Assembly: GCA_024195265.1 (NCBI GenBank)
Contig: JAJLRJ010000010.1
Span: 7,162,581-7,226,580 of the forward strand
Direction: 5' to 3'
Source of the DNA: Dendrophyllia cribrosa
Taxonomy: Eukaryota; Cnidaria; Anthozoa; Scleractinia; Dendrophylliidae
DNA length: 64,000 nucleotides
Under the pieces are notes generated by a model. That model worked only from the letters and a program-made list of their open reading frames with translations. It was not told the origin of the DNA and did no database searches. Positions 1 to 10,576 of the stretch are shown in pieces; within the stretch, counting starts at the first letter, position 1; every line of letters starts with the position of its first letter. The position numbers were made by a program, and so were the translations under genes.

Positions 1-1779
1 GAGCATCGAATGAGATTGGCGCGTTCTTTAGGCGGCCACCACACCTCAGAATTCCCTTTTCATCCGTGAACAGTGACAGCGAAACTTTGACTTGGTTAAA
101 CTTCCTGTCTTCGAGAACAGATCTCTGTACTTCCTTGTACCAAAGTTCCCTTGCTTGCTGCACTTCTTCTTGCTTTATTTCTGCACTGAGCAAATCTTTC
201 CTTGCTTTCTTTCGCTTGAGATTAGATACAAACCGCAAGACATAAGCAGTGACTCGTATCAGTCTTTGTAGACTACTGAATCTTTCCAAAGACATTATGC
301 ATTCAAGATTTAGCCTTCCAGTTGACAGCCCTTCAGCAACAATGTTCACGAGAACTGCACTGTCCTGCTGTTTCTTGCAGCTACTTGGCCTTTCTTTCTT
401 CAGCTCCAAGCTGGGATCTAAATCATTGCTCGTGATCTCAATGGAATTCCCTTGAAGACTTGGCCAGAACTCACTGCTCTTCAGAAGAAACTCAGGGCCA
501 TTCCACCACATCTGATTGGCAACAATTTTTGAGGTCATTGAACCACAAGAACAGATGTCAGCTGGATTGAATTCCGTGGGGCAGTAATCCCACTGTGTTG
601 GCTTCACAAGTCCACGAATCTCAACCACTCTATTTTGCACAAACTGCTTGAATTCCTCATTTACACCCCATATTCACCACAGAGCAATTTGAGAGTCCAA
701 CCAGCAGAACACAGAATCAATGTTCAAGGTTCCTTTAAAAACCGTCAAGATAGTACAGATCAGACGGGCATATCGTGTCCTCATTGATCACAGCAACTCG
801 AGTTTTTGATGAGACAAGTTGGGTGAAAACAGTTCCAGAGGTCAATTTAACACGTAAATAAACAACTGCCCCATAGGCCTTCTCAGATGCATTAGCGAAT
901 CCGTGGAGTTGAACACTTTGTAAATCTGCTGACGTTGAACCATGGAAGTAATGCCTTCTCGCCTCAAGAACTCCAACCTTCCTTGTGTCTTGAACGAGCT
1001 TCAACCACTGTTCATGAAGAAATGAATCAACGGGGTCGTCCCACTCCACCTTAGATTTGCAAATGGATTGAAAGATAATCTTCAATAGAATGATGACAGG
1101 GCTAAGAAGTCCCAGAGGATCATACAACTTGCTTGTGGCACCAAGAATCGCTCTCTTTGTGACTGGACCACTGTTGATAGTTTCCAGTGGGGAGGCTAGG
1201 TCCAGGAACAACAAATCCTTCTGACTATTCCATCCTACTCTAAGTACCTTCAGTTTTGCTGTGCTAGCATTTTTTACTGACTCGAATAGAGAACTTGAAA
1301 AGGTTTGATCTTCCTCTTGAATCATAGGGTCTTCAATAGACTTGCTTGGAACTTGAGACATTTGTACTTCAGGAGACTGACGTTCAGACTTGCTTTCAGA
1401 ATTGTCTGGAATTGGAGAAGCCTGGCCTTCAGATTCTTCAATTCTTGCTTGTAAAGCTGCAGAGTTGGAAACCCACTTTCGCATGTTGAACCCTCCATTC
1501 TTGAACGATAACTTTAGATTCTTGTACATCTCGAAGACTGACTCGTCGGAATCATCTCCGCCTAGGTAGTCATCGACATACAGACTTTTCAGCACTCCAT
1601 CAGCAAAATCCTTTGGGATATCAGTGCAGGTTAGGTGATGACGGAGAGTTGCATTCAGCAAGAAGGGACTGGAGGAGACACCAAAAGCCACTCTTGCAAA
1701 TCTGTAAACCTGGAGGTTTGGGTGCCTGCTTGTGACGTCACCAACCCAAAAGAAGCGTAGATAGTGCCTATCTCTCGGA
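1..1779 (-). pseudogene. BEL/Pao pol remnant (RT, A17-peptidase region, RNase H/integrase linker)
   Basis: The open frame from 1691 down to 735 begins inside the reverse transcriptase palm. The YVDDYLGG catalytic box lies about 40 residues in. It continues through the Pao-type peptidase A17 region, where AILGATSKLYDPLGLLSP is a recognisable family signature. RT sequence can be followed upstream to about 1777. Near 735 the frame breaks at a place where family members carry a conserved RNase H-type stretch that is missing here. A second frame then carries a DSQ...CW region and a WWNGPEF motif near 500-540, typical of the BEL linker before the integrase, with an in-frame TGA near 675. No intact integrase is visible before the window ends. 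This is not a functional gene. Confidence 0.8.
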
Positions 1780-2694
1780 TCAATTGAAACGAAATCCCAG
1801 ATTGCGTGTGATAACGATTCGAAACTCCTCAGGTAATTTCTGCATGATAATTGGCGTCAAGAAACAACCGTACATATCTGGAGAGATTTCCATGCTTTCC
1901 AACCCACGCACATGTGACTCAACCGTGTCATACAAGCTTCGGAGACGCTTAACTTCGCTAATCGATGTTATCTTGGGGATTTTTGTGAGCGCTTCCATGT
2001 GACTAGAGATCACCATTTGTCGATTTCCGAATCTTTTTTGAAACAGTTCAACTGCCTTTGCGTAGTTGGCACTCGTAAGAGCTAGACCGGTGACAACATT
2101 TTGGGCAGTACCCACAAGCAGCGATTTCAAATAATTTAATTTATCCACTCCTGACAGATTTGGATTCTTGTGAACTGCCGACTCGAACGATTCCCAGAAA
2201 GGATACCAATCGATAGGGTTTCCATGGGATTTTCGCAGCTCGAGCTTCGGTAACTTTGCATGAGTGGTGTCTTTCGACTGCTGACTTTGGGAAATTCCCA
2301 CACCTTCTGAATTAGACACCGATTGATTTGTAGAGGCCAATTCCTGACTCTTTCTTTGTGCTTCTTCTGCAGAGAAAGCGGCTTCTAAATTGACAATACA
2401 CTCGCGAATGGCACTGGATAATTCACAACTTTCTGCTACATCTTGGTCGATTTTTGAGACATCTTCTAACAATTCCACTATGTCTCGGTCCAACGCTTGA
2501 AGCTCCGACAATATCGCTTCAAGAGTAGTGCGAAGGAGTTTTAACTTCTTTACATCGATGGCATTTCCTCCAGCGATTAACTCTACCGCACTATCTATAG
2601 TTTTCCGAGCCAAGCTCCGATGACTGTCGCGGAATTTCCTTAGATTCTTTAACTTCTTCTTTTCCGCCATAACCACGTGCTTTCGATTCAGCAA
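1780..2694 (-). pseudogene. BEL/Pao gag-like protein (DUF1759 family), truncated
   Basis: This frame of about 300 codons has an N-terminal charged coiled-coil region (residues about 10-110), a Ser/Gln-rich linker, and then the DUF1759 region. The hallmarks LPKLELRKSHGNP, W-PFWESFE and KLNYLKSLL mark this domain, which is found at the front of BEL/Pao polyproteins. A good start is the ATG at 2670 (ATGGCGG context); the ATG at 2694 is also open. The frame ends at 1780 where gag sequence is joined directly to mid reverse transcriptase in another frame. The zinc knuckle, protease and RT front were therefore lost by an internal deletion. Confidence 0.85.
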
Positions 2695-2756
2695 TCCGTT
2701 CGATAAACAAGCAGCGTAGAAGAACGTATTCGACTGAAAAAAACACAGTTTTCATT

Positions 2757-2775
2757 TCCCGGGTCTCGGCACCAA
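2757..2775 (-). promoter_or_regulatory. BEL/Pao primer-binding site
   Basis: Read on the minus strand this is TTGGTGCCGAGACCCGGGA, directly after an LTR end in CA. It has the form of a tRNA 3'-end complement used to prime reverse transcription, and it fixes the LTR boundary at 2776. The particular tRNA was not determined. Confidence 0.65.
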
Positions 2776-2860
2776 TGAATAAAACGGACACAAACGGAGA
2801 CTTTTTTTTCCCAGTATCACGAAGACTGTATTCCAAGATAAACCTTCAGACTCGTACATC
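2776..2860 (-). repeat. BEL/Pao LTR, proximal part
   Basis: The sequence begins TGAATAAAACGG on the plus strand next to the primer-binding site, as expected for a TG...CA-bounded LTR. It is interrupted at 2861 by the inserted DNA transposon and seems to resume at 10510. The summed length of about 150 bp is short for the family, so the outer end may be lost. Confidence 0.55.
2855..2860. repeat. Target-site duplication, left (TACATC)
   Basis: TACATC lies directly outside the left TIR. The right flank at 10504-10509 is TTCATC, so 5 of 6 bases match. A 6-bp duplication fits the IS3EU group of eukaryotic DNA transposons. Confidence 0.6.
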
Positions 2861-3096
2861 TACGGTGGCCCAAAAGTGCACGGCAAATTAAAGAAATCCA
2901 CGGCACAAGAGAGAGAACTCACGGCACAAGAGAGAGAACCACGGCAAAACAGAGAGAACTCACGGCAAAACAGAGAGAACTCACGGCAAAACAGAGAGAG
3001 CCACGGCGCAAGAGTGAGAACTCACGGCAAAAGAGAGAGAGCCACGGCAAAACAAAGAGAAAGCCACGGCGGAAGTGAGTTTTCCACGGCGGAAGT
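2861..3096 (+). repeat. Left terminal inverted repeat with internal minisatellite
   Basis: The first 40 bases match the reverse complement of 10464-10503. Then follow about ten imperfect units of roughly 18-20 bp built on CACGGCAAAACAGAGAGAACT. The right end (10289-10503) has the same plan with a slightly different number and order of units, so the two arms differ by indels inside the minisatellite. Confidence 0.8.
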
Positions 3097-3183
3097 AACA
3101 ACTCACAACAGGGAGCCCAATCTGTATACAGAGATAATTGGAGCAGGCGAACATTGCAGTCAGCGGTCTGTTTTTATTACAAG

Positions 3184-4819
3184 ATGGCGGACAACGAAAA
3201 AGATATTCTAGAGTCGCTGTTTTATAAAGGACACCAGTACAAAGAGATTTGTGAAATCTTGAAAATTCAACATGGAATAAATCTTAGCCTTGATCAGCTG
3301 AAAAGAAAGCTCAAGTATTATAATTTGCGAAGAAACAAGGTTCAGTTTAATCCCCAGTCTTTAAGAAATTCAATCATCGAAATACTAGGCTGCGTTTTTT
3401 TGGGAGAATCCGAAATTGGATTTGTGATCTCGGATCGTATGGATTTTTCATGACCAAAAAAACGAAAAATCCTAAAACGGATCATTTAACGTAAAAAAAC
3501 CGTTGGTATGCAAATGAACCTATTTTGACTCGCTTGTGTTTATCAGCCTGCTCGACAAATAGTTTTCAAAATATAAGCAATAAAATCTTACCTGAATTGC
3601 CCATGATATGAAATCGCGGAAGAAACAAAACAGCGAACGGAACGAGTAAATTTGCACGAATGACCGCTTGTCAGATATACTTTTTTCGAATCCATTCCCA
3701 AAAAAAAGCTCAGATCACGAATCTAAAAATCCGGATTTGGATTTGATCCGAAGAATCCACCCTGAGTGTGGATTTTATGGATTCATGATCCGTTTTTGGA
3801 TTTGCCCAAAAAAACGCAAAATCCGTTTTTGGATTCAGAAATCCGGATTTGGATTTTCCCAAAAAAACGCACCCCTAGATGGACCTGGGAGTTCTTGGGG
3901 CTATCGCAGTGTTTGGCATGCACTACAGCGGAAAGGTATACGAGTACCTAGAAAAGCAGTAGAGGAAATTGTACGTGAACTAGATCCTGACGGAGTGGAA
4001 ACAAGGAAAAGACACAAGCTGCGTAGACGCGAGTACATCTGCCCTGGGCCAAATCAAGTTTGGCATGTAGATGGTTACGATAAGTTGAAGCCCTTTCACT
4101 TCCCGATACATGGATGTATCGATGGCTATAGCAGGAAAGTTTTGTGGCTCTTTGTCACACGGTCCAATAATCTGCCAGACAACATAGCTGCATATTATTT
4201 AGATACTGTCCGTGAGCAAGGAGGGTGTCCATTAAAGCTATACACTGATTTGGGGACAGAAAATGGCACAATGGCAGGGATTCATTCTTTTTTTAGGGAC
4301 GATCCTGACAGTCACAAGTATGTTCCATCTCCTCGTAATCAACGTATTGAGGGATGGTGGAGTTTTTTCAACAAACATTGGTCATCTTGGTGGATATCTT
4401 TCTTTAAAGATATGGAGTCTGCAGGTGATCTTGACATGCTTGATCCTATACACAAAGAATGTTTACGGTTTTGCTTTGCAAAAGTACTTCAAAAAGGTCT
4501 TGATGAAGTAAAAGATAATTGGAACACTCATTATATAAGAAAATCTCGATTTGATACAATCAGTGGTAGACCAGATGCTTTGTATACTGTTCCAGAGTTT
4601 CATGGTGGCATCAGTGGTCTTATTGTGCCTGTCCAGAATGCCCATATCAATTATGCATACTCACACCTTGTGGAAGCCACTGACACTCATGATTATTCAG
4701 AGTACCATGAATACTTTCAATATGTTATGGACGAATTACAAGTAACTGCAGCAAATGACTGGAAAGGTGCTCTGGATCTTTACAAAACAATCACAAATAT
4801 GGCTGTAAATGGAATTTGA
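3184..4819 (+). pseudogene. IS3EU-like transposase (rve/integrase-type DDE), split by a MITE
   Basis: The first half (3184-3387) encodes a small helix-turn-helix-like N-terminus (GHQYKEICEIL, LDQLKRKLKYYNL). The second half (3878-4819) carries the integrase-like core. Its DDE residues are D in WHVDGY (4070-4072), D in YTDLGTENG (4247-4249) and E in NQRIEGWW (4349-4351). The start at 3184 has a good context (AAGATGGCG); an upstream ATG at 3154 is in frame. The two halves are separated by exactly 490 bp (insert plus one CTA copy). Subtracting 490 puts them in the same frame, so before the hit this was a protein of about 380 residues. Related proteins are frequent in coral and fish genomes. It shares the element with a HECT ligase gene. 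No other stop interrupts either half. Confidence 0.8.
3388..3874. mobile_element. Harbinger-like MITE inside the transposase gene
   Basis: An insert of 487 bp with inverted ends (GGCTGCGTTTTTTTGGG left, GGGTGCGTTTTTTTGGG read from the right) is flanked by CTA at 3385-3387 and 3875-3877. A 3-bp duplication fits PIF/Harbinger-type elements. The interior is built from repeats of the words ATCCGGATTTGGATT and ATCCGTTTTTGGATT. It has no coding capacity of its own. Confidence 0.75.
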
Positions 4820-6545
4820 GCGAATGTTCCATTTCACTTTTCACAAGGTTTTAATTGTGAAATTGAAATAGTCAAAAACATGTGTGTAACTTTATTGAAC
4901 ATTTCACATTCTCGTATCCAGATCCCTCTCAGTTTCTAACGGAAAATCGAAGGCTCTGGTTGCAGACGATACTGGAAGTACCAGAATCTAGGTGAACTCG
5001 TATGATATGAACATTCCATACGGATAGGTTATTTGGAATTTTTGATCCAATAAAATAAGATTCATTCGTCTCCAACCAGAGCCTTTGATTTTCCGTTGGG
5101 AAACTGAGAAGGGTCTGGGTACAAGAATGGGGCATTTCAACGTTTTTGCCCAGAGAAGTTATTTTCCAAGTTATGAACATTTACAATTTGGATATGCAAT
5201 TAAAATGACATCACCTTTAGGTATAGATAGCCTCATCCGTAGGCAACTCAATGGGAAAAAAAGTAAAAAGGAGCTAGTCCCCTCTCAGCTGCATATCAAT
5301 TTATTAAAGCCACTGAAAACAATGTTTTCCCTTCAACAATAATAGAGAAATATGGACAAGTACAACACACAAACTGATATTTTGTTAGACTTAAAGCTTT
5401 AAAATAGATCACAATTTTGTTATTAATAATTCTTTTATTTTAATTAATATTAACATTGATAACATTATGGAATTGTACTTAAAATCACAGTTAGTCAATG
5501 ACCATTGAATTGATTGTCATGCTTAACATTTTGAACCCATTTCAGGGAATAGATTGTAATTAAAATTACCTTTTTGTATTTTCGTCTTTTGTACCATTTA
5601 TTGTTTATTCACCATAATCAGTGTTTATATTTAAATTGTGATGATACAACAATAAAATAATCAACACAGTTCAATTAATTCACATTTGGAAAAAATTACA
5701 ACAGTTATAATATAATATTATATACTATAGAACAGGAACAATATATAAATGTAAATATTCAGAATTCAAAAAGGCTGAATTGTGAAAAACCTTTGATTAT
5801 ATAAAATATAATCTGTACAAAAATGTGATCAAAATTATCAACATAGTTACAGTCAAAGGACTGGAAGGGTGCCCCTCTAGAATGCATTATTTCATTCATT
5901 ATTCAATTTTTGACTTCATTATTCGTTTTTGGAACTTCTCAAAATTATATAAATAATATCAACAATTATTATATAAAAAATAATTGATAATATTATTTAT
6001 TTATATAATACAAATCAAATAATTTAGTGATATTTGAAGAGGTTTTATTTAGTTTTTGAATACTTAAAGGAAAAGGTCATTCCAAAATGGCACTTTTCTC
6101 CCCTTTGAAAATAGAAAGGCAATGCAAAGATAAGTTACTCACCAAAATTTTAGCTTCTAAATAGCTTTCTAACCTTTTGAAATCATTGTTGGAATATGCG
6201 TGACGTCATCGAGTTCAACCTGAAGTTTGGCGGGAAGCTTGAACACTCGAAACCACTGTTCAACAGTCTTTCTGCACCATCGTTTTCATCATCAAAGACA
6301 TTATTTCCTTTATCGACATGCTCCTGTTCGAAACAATGCCGCTCAGTCATTTTGTTTGCTCAGAGCTGAGCTCAATGACGTCATGCATATTCCAAGATGG
6401 CGGCGATCATGCACGGTTTTTAGTGGCTGCAGAACAGGAACGATATGTATGTACATGTAAAAATACAACATCATAATTAAAAAAGGCTGAATAGTGTGAT
6501 GATCTGTGCATCCACTATATTGAGGTTAAACTTGTGAAAACACTC
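4820..6545. other. Noncoding spacer between the two convergent transposon genes
   Basis: AT-rich DNA with no convincing gene. It holds a MITE at 4911-5128. Two diverged direct copies of a segment with the core AGAACAGGAACRATAT (near 5730-5790 and 6430-6490) are also present. An AT palindrome lies near 5950-5995. TTTATT near 6043 would read AATAAA on the minus strand and could be the polyadenylation signal of the HECT gene. Confidence 0.5.
4911..5128. mobile_element. MITE-like inverted repeat
   Basis: The two ends are about 60-bp imperfect inverted copies (ATTCTCGTATCCAGATCC left, ATTCTTGTACCCAGACCC from the right, then shared AACGGAAAATC and AGGCTCTGGTT). It is about 218 bp long. CATTTCA occurs close to both ends but not directly adjacent on the right, so the target duplication is uncertain. 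Confidence 0.6.
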
Positions 6546-9500
6546 TTAGGCCCTTGAGAATGCCTGCCCCTTGCAAAAAGCTATTAAGAAATTATTTTTA
6601 AATTCATCAGCAGTGGACATGTGTGCAACAGGGAAAGTTATTTCTCTACCGCATGCCCTAACAATCGGGAAACACACGCTGTGCTTTGGGTTGCGTTTCT
6701 TACAGTCATGATCAAATGTGACGTAAATGGGTATTTTTTTTGTGATGTCTCGATGTCGCTGCCCAGTTAGCCACCCCATCACTGCAGCTGGGCTCAGATC
6801 AGCTTCAGTAAACCTTTCATCACCATCATTGTCGTCATTGTCACCATCATGATCACCATCAGCATTAACAGCTTTCCATGCTAAAGCTTCTGTGTAGGCA
6901 CTTACTGGTGAATTGTCTTCGAAGCTGAATAGCAAGTCTTGGAAATTGTCCATGACAGATTCCTCAATGGATCGACAAGTGCTTCCCACATCTGAATACT
7001 CAGGCTTAAGCAAAGAGAATAAATAATCTGGATCAACTGGCTGTTGTTGATCTGTGATGAACAGATTTTTGCATACTTGTGGGTGCTTTGTGATGATGGT
7101 TGCAAAATCATACAGCTCCAATCCTTTTTTCAGTTCTTTAAGCATCAGCTCCCTTCTGCTCAGCAGGCTGACAGTAACAGCAGCAACAATGGATTCTACA
7201 TGAACCTCAGTAATGGGCCCCGTGTAGCTATGTTCAAGGATTGTATCTGTGTTGGCAGCAACATCCTCCCTGATTCCCTCCAATAACTTGAGCTCACTTT
7301 CAGTCAAGTGTTTTTGAATGTCTTCGGTAGTGCTAGTGTAGTTGAGACCTTCTGCTGACGCCAATGTATCATAAACACAGGGAGCCAAAAATTTGGGTGC
7401 TGGGCCTCCCTGGGCCAAGCTTGCTGCAACAATTTCTCCTATTGCTCTATAGCTAGCAATGTCATTGGTCGAATACACGGGACTCCCGTCTGGGAAAAAC
7501 GTTTTGGCTATATCAGGAACTGTATGTGCAAAAAATTCAAGAGCCAAAGCACCGTCGTCGATTCCGTCCTCTCCAATGAACTTAATGCGGCACACATGGA
7601 CAGGATTGACTTTTTGAGATGCTCTCTGCCACAGTGTGATGGCTCTGTTTACTGGCACACCCCTTCTGATAACAATGAACATAGATATTTTGCCATCAGT
7701 GACAATCTTTTCTTCAAGCATTTTTACAACACTTGCTTCACTATCTGGTGTGGAGGGATGAGGAGATGGCTTGGGAATGTTGTCAGAGTGGGGAGGACTA
7801 TCATCCACACTATACAGTCGATCAAGTTCATCATACAGGAACCATGAATCTGTATTTGAGCTTGAAGGACCTGGAGATGTGTTTGCATGACTAGCAAAGC
7901 TAGTATTTTGCTTGGCTGGTGGGGCTGATATTTTGTCTGAGGCATCACTAGTATCGATGCTCCTCTTGTTTCCTGCTTTAGGAGTGCCGCCCTCGTTCTC
8001 TTCATCAACATCACTCCTACTTTCTTCTAAGTCATCCACGGTGCAGAGGTACAATGTTATTCGTTTATAGTCTTTTAGCACTGCTTCTTTATACTTTGTT
8101 AGAGTAAAAAACTCCTTGGTAGGTCCTGGCAGAAAGAGTGCTTCCTGATTATCTTCAAGAAGTAAAGCATATTCAGCTCCTTCTACATACAGATTTCTAT
8201 GAAAATCTCGCCACTTTGATTTTGCATTTTCAAGCAATGTCTGGTAGCAGACATCTTTTTTAACTTTAAGGGCTAGCCTTTTTCCTCTCTTCTCTTTGAG
8301 TTCCTCTTCATTGGCATCCCACACCTTTAGCCCAATAGATATGATCACTTCTTCATCCTCTGGTTTCTTAACATCTTTTTTCTTGCCTTTTCCGGTTAAT
8401 TGTGATTTCGGAGGCCTCCCATCTCTGGTATTCTTGAAAGTGACAAAGGATTGTATGGTAGATGATGGTCTACCAAATGGTTGACCCACATTGGGTTGCA
8501 AGAGCTCTAGAAATAAATGACAGAAAAAGATTAATAAAATTAAAAAAATGGCTATTGACATTATTGTTCTGCATGTTATACAATATAAAGATCATAAAGA
8601 AATTGTAATAAATATTTAGATTTTAATGGATAAACCTTGGCTCATCATTTTGCCTTAAGTAAATAATTAATATGCAGTCAATTAGTCTTAAAATATTACA
8701 AATTTTCCAGTATATTGCTTAGAAATGTTGTTAATCTAGTTTAAAACTGCCTTCATGTGAAGTGTTTCAAACATTTTTGGGAAAAAAATAGGACCTGAAC
8801 CATTCTGATCTTGTTGTTTCTTGAAATGAATTTGACCAATTGTTGACATGATTTGTTTGTGATTTTGAATTACATTGGCATTTTTAAAAATGGCCGACAC
8901 TCGTCAAATGCCTGCCTGTTCGGGTGATTATTCAGCATCAAACCCCCTACCACCAAACTTAAAACGGTTTGGTTGGTTAATGTTACATATTGACTGTAAA
9001 GGAACGTGCAACAAAGTCTTTCATTAAAATATTAAGACCAAGGGCCAATCTACTTTATATCCACCCCTCCCCCCCCCCCCCCCCCAAAAAAAGAGGTCAA
9101 CCAAGAACAACCCCAAGAAAAAGAAGATTAAAAGTGCTGACACATTCACCTCCAAAATTTTAGGACCCCTAGGGTGGGGGGTGGATATAAAATGGAATTG
9201 CCCGAGGGATGAAATACCTCACATCTTGGTTTTAACCTATATATAGGCATTGTTGATCGTTGTGTCGGGAACTTAATGTTTATCTAGTTGCTTTTCTACA
9301 AATATCGCTGCGATTTGAAGATTCGGAGAACATTTCGTTTTGTTTTGTTTTGAGCCAGCGCTTTTCGCCTTTTGTACCCATCATCCCTTGCGGGGATTAA
9401 AAACATGTGCTTTTTGTGAAATATGGCGCCGCCATGTTTTTTGGCGCTCGAGATTTTTGTTCAAGTTCATCTTAAGTTTTCACGGATGGTGTCAATTGAG

Positions 9501-10165
9501 AATATAACGAGCAACAATGTTTTACCTACTATTACTACTACTACATTCTACTACATTGTAATGGAATAAATTGGAGTTGAAACATCCGTTGTCTTGCGAT
9601 TGATACCGTCACAATCGTACAGACGTCTATTGGGACATTCCATTTTTTATCCGCACACCCCGTATGGAAGGCCAGATTCCGACACCCTAGTTTTTTGTTG
9701 TCGGTATCTTTGAAGATTGCATCCGAGGGGTCCTAAAATTTGTCGGCTTCTTTGAAAAAATATTCCGACAGCCCCTGTGACAGAGGATACCCTCCGTAGG
9801 GGGGGTGCGCATAAAAAATGGAACGTCCCATTGTTTATATCTCCAAAAGCTTTGATTGATATACATAACCAACACTATAAAAGAGGCTTGATCGGAGCGA
9901 AATATATTTGTCGTTTTTACTTTAACTTTATAACTGTAAGCAGAAACTAGAAATGTAATTTTAATTTGCTGTAAAATTACCAATATAACTTAATTAAGCT
10001 AAGGAATCATATCATTTCGATTCAAGCATGTCAATGACTGCATTTATCAAGACAACAAGATTCAAGAGATTGCACAGTTTATACACTACTCTTACCTTTT
10101 CCACAACTAGGGCAGAATGCAGCTTTACTATTCTCTACTTCACAACCACAGTTAGAGCAAAACAT
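6546..10165 (-). CDS. Zinc-ribbon plus HECT-domain E3 ubiquitin ligase (G2E3-like), transposon-borne
   Basis: Two exons: 10165-10096 and 8506-6546. Exon 1 starts MFCSNCG and forms a CxxC...CxxC zinc ribbon (residues 3-21). It ends G|GTAAG in phase 1. Exon 2 begins after TTTATTTCTAG and restores the frame (G+AG gives Glu), giving 676 residues. Residues about 60-300 are basic, then acidic/Ser-rich linker. The HECT domain fills about residues 320-676, with the motifs KFIGEDGIDDGAL, SYRAIGEIVAASL and the thioester Cys at about residue 642 in ACGREITFP. The known role of HECT enzymes is to accept ubiquitin on this Cys and pass it to a substrate; the substrate here is unknown. Similar predicted proteins are named G2/M-phase-specific E3 ligase-like and are numerous in corals. 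The gene lies inside a DNA transposon, convergent to its transposase, and shows no stop or frameshift. A further small exon inside the intron cannot be excluded. Confidence 0.8.
9042..9203. mobile_element. Small inverted-repeat element with poly-C arm
   Basis: The ends are GGGCCAATCTACTTTATATCC and, from the right, GGGCAATTCCATTTTATATCC, each running into a C-rich stretch. It appears to be a diverged relative of the element at 9632-9829. No clear target duplication was seen. Confidence 0.5.
9632..9829. mobile_element. MITE with ATT flanks
   Basis: Inverted ends GGGACATTCCATTTTTTAT and GGGACGTTCCATTTTTTAT (about 30 bp, ending in a C-rich run) are flanked by ATT on both sides (9629-9631, 9830-9832). 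Size and duplication suggest a short non-autonomous DNA transposon. Confidence 0.6.
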
Positions 10166-10288
10166 GGCTTCAAAACAGTCTAAACGAGTAACAATTAGAG
10201 GTGAGAAGAAACTCACGCCAAACGAGAGCACGTGCAATACACACATACACAGGCAACCCATACATTTCTGAGACTAAGTGGCGTTTAC

Positions 10289-10503
10289 ACTTCCGCCGTG
10301 GAAAACTCACTTCCGCCGTGGCTTTCTCTTTGTTTTGCCGTGGCTCTCTCTCTTTTGCCGTGAGTTCTCACTCTTGCGACGTGGCTCTCTCTGTTTTGCC
10401 GTGAGTTCTCTCTGTTTTGCCGTGGTTCTCTCTCTTGTGCCGTGAGTTCTCTCTCTTGTGCCGTGGATTTCTTTAATTTGCCGTGCACTTTTGGGCCACC
10501 GTA
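10289..10503 (-). repeat. Right terminal inverted repeat with internal minisatellite
   Basis: Reverse complement of the left end (2861-3096), including the same roughly 18-20-bp minisatellite of GAGTTCTCTCTGTTTTGCCGT-type units. It ends GGGCCACCGTA followed by TTCATC. Confidence 0.8.
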
Positions 10504-10509
10504 TTCATC
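10504..10509. repeat. Target-site duplication, right (TTCATC)
   Basis: Partner of TACATC at 2855-2860, with one mismatch. Confidence 0.6.
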
Positions 10510-10576
10510 AATTCAGACTACATTCAAGAGTTCGAGAAGAGTTCATACACTTGGGTCCAGTCACACTCGGTTTCCA
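10510..10576 (-). repeat. BEL/Pao LTR, distal part
   Basis: This stretch lies between the transposon's right duplication and the start of sequence shared with the promoter blocks at 39530 and 40390 (TACTGGTCACGCGTGACGG). By position it should be the rest of the split LTR, ending TTTCCA. No second LTR is present to confirm it. Confidence 0.4.

Larger units (their letters stand above)
1..2860 (-). mobile_element. BEL/Pao LTR retrotransposon, decayed, cut by window edge
   Basis: The minus strand reads, in order, part of an LTR, a primer-binding site, a gag-like frame (DUF1759 type) and pol pieces (reverse transcriptase with a YVDD box, the Pao A17 peptidase region, and a linker towards RNase H/integrase). 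This order and these domains are typical of BEL/Pao elements. The copy is dead. The protease and the first half of the reverse transcriptase are missing, and the rest has a frameshift and stop codons. Its 3' end and second LTR lie left of position 1. A DNA transposon at 2861-10503 is inserted in its LTR, and the rest of that LTR lies at 10510-10576. Confidence 0.85.
8507..10095 (-). other. Intron of the transposon HECT gene
   Basis: Donor G|GTAAG at 10095 and acceptor TTTCTAG ending at 8507 frame a 1.6-kb intron. It contains two MITE-like inverted repeats (9042-9203 and 9632-9829) with C- or G-rich inner arms. No further coding exon was recognised. Confidence 0.55.
2861..10503. mobile_element. 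IS3EU-like DNA transposon carrying an rve transposase and a HECT ubiquitin ligase
   Basis: A 7.6-kb element bounded by long inverted ends (TACGGTGGCCC... and its complement ...GGGCCACCGTA) with a near-perfect 6-bp target duplication. TAC...GTA ends and 6-bp duplications are, as I recall, features of the IS3EU superfamily. Inside are two genes pointing at each other: a plus-strand transposase with an integrase-like DDE core (3184-4819) and a minus-strand two-exon HECT ligase gene (6546-10165). The element is nested in a BEL/Pao LTR and so is younger than it. The transposase is broken by a MITE, so this copy could move only with help from another copy. The superfamily name is inferred; the boundaries are read directly. 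Confidence 0.75.

Noticed and set aside
249..455. Plus-strand frames over the BEL/Pao remnant
   Set aside because: Shadows of the minus-strand pol and gag sequence.
2919..3101. Leu/Cys/Phe-rich and Arg/Asn-rich frames in the transposon ends
   Set aside because: They are translations of the TIR minisatellite in both directions (also at 10201-10488), not genes.
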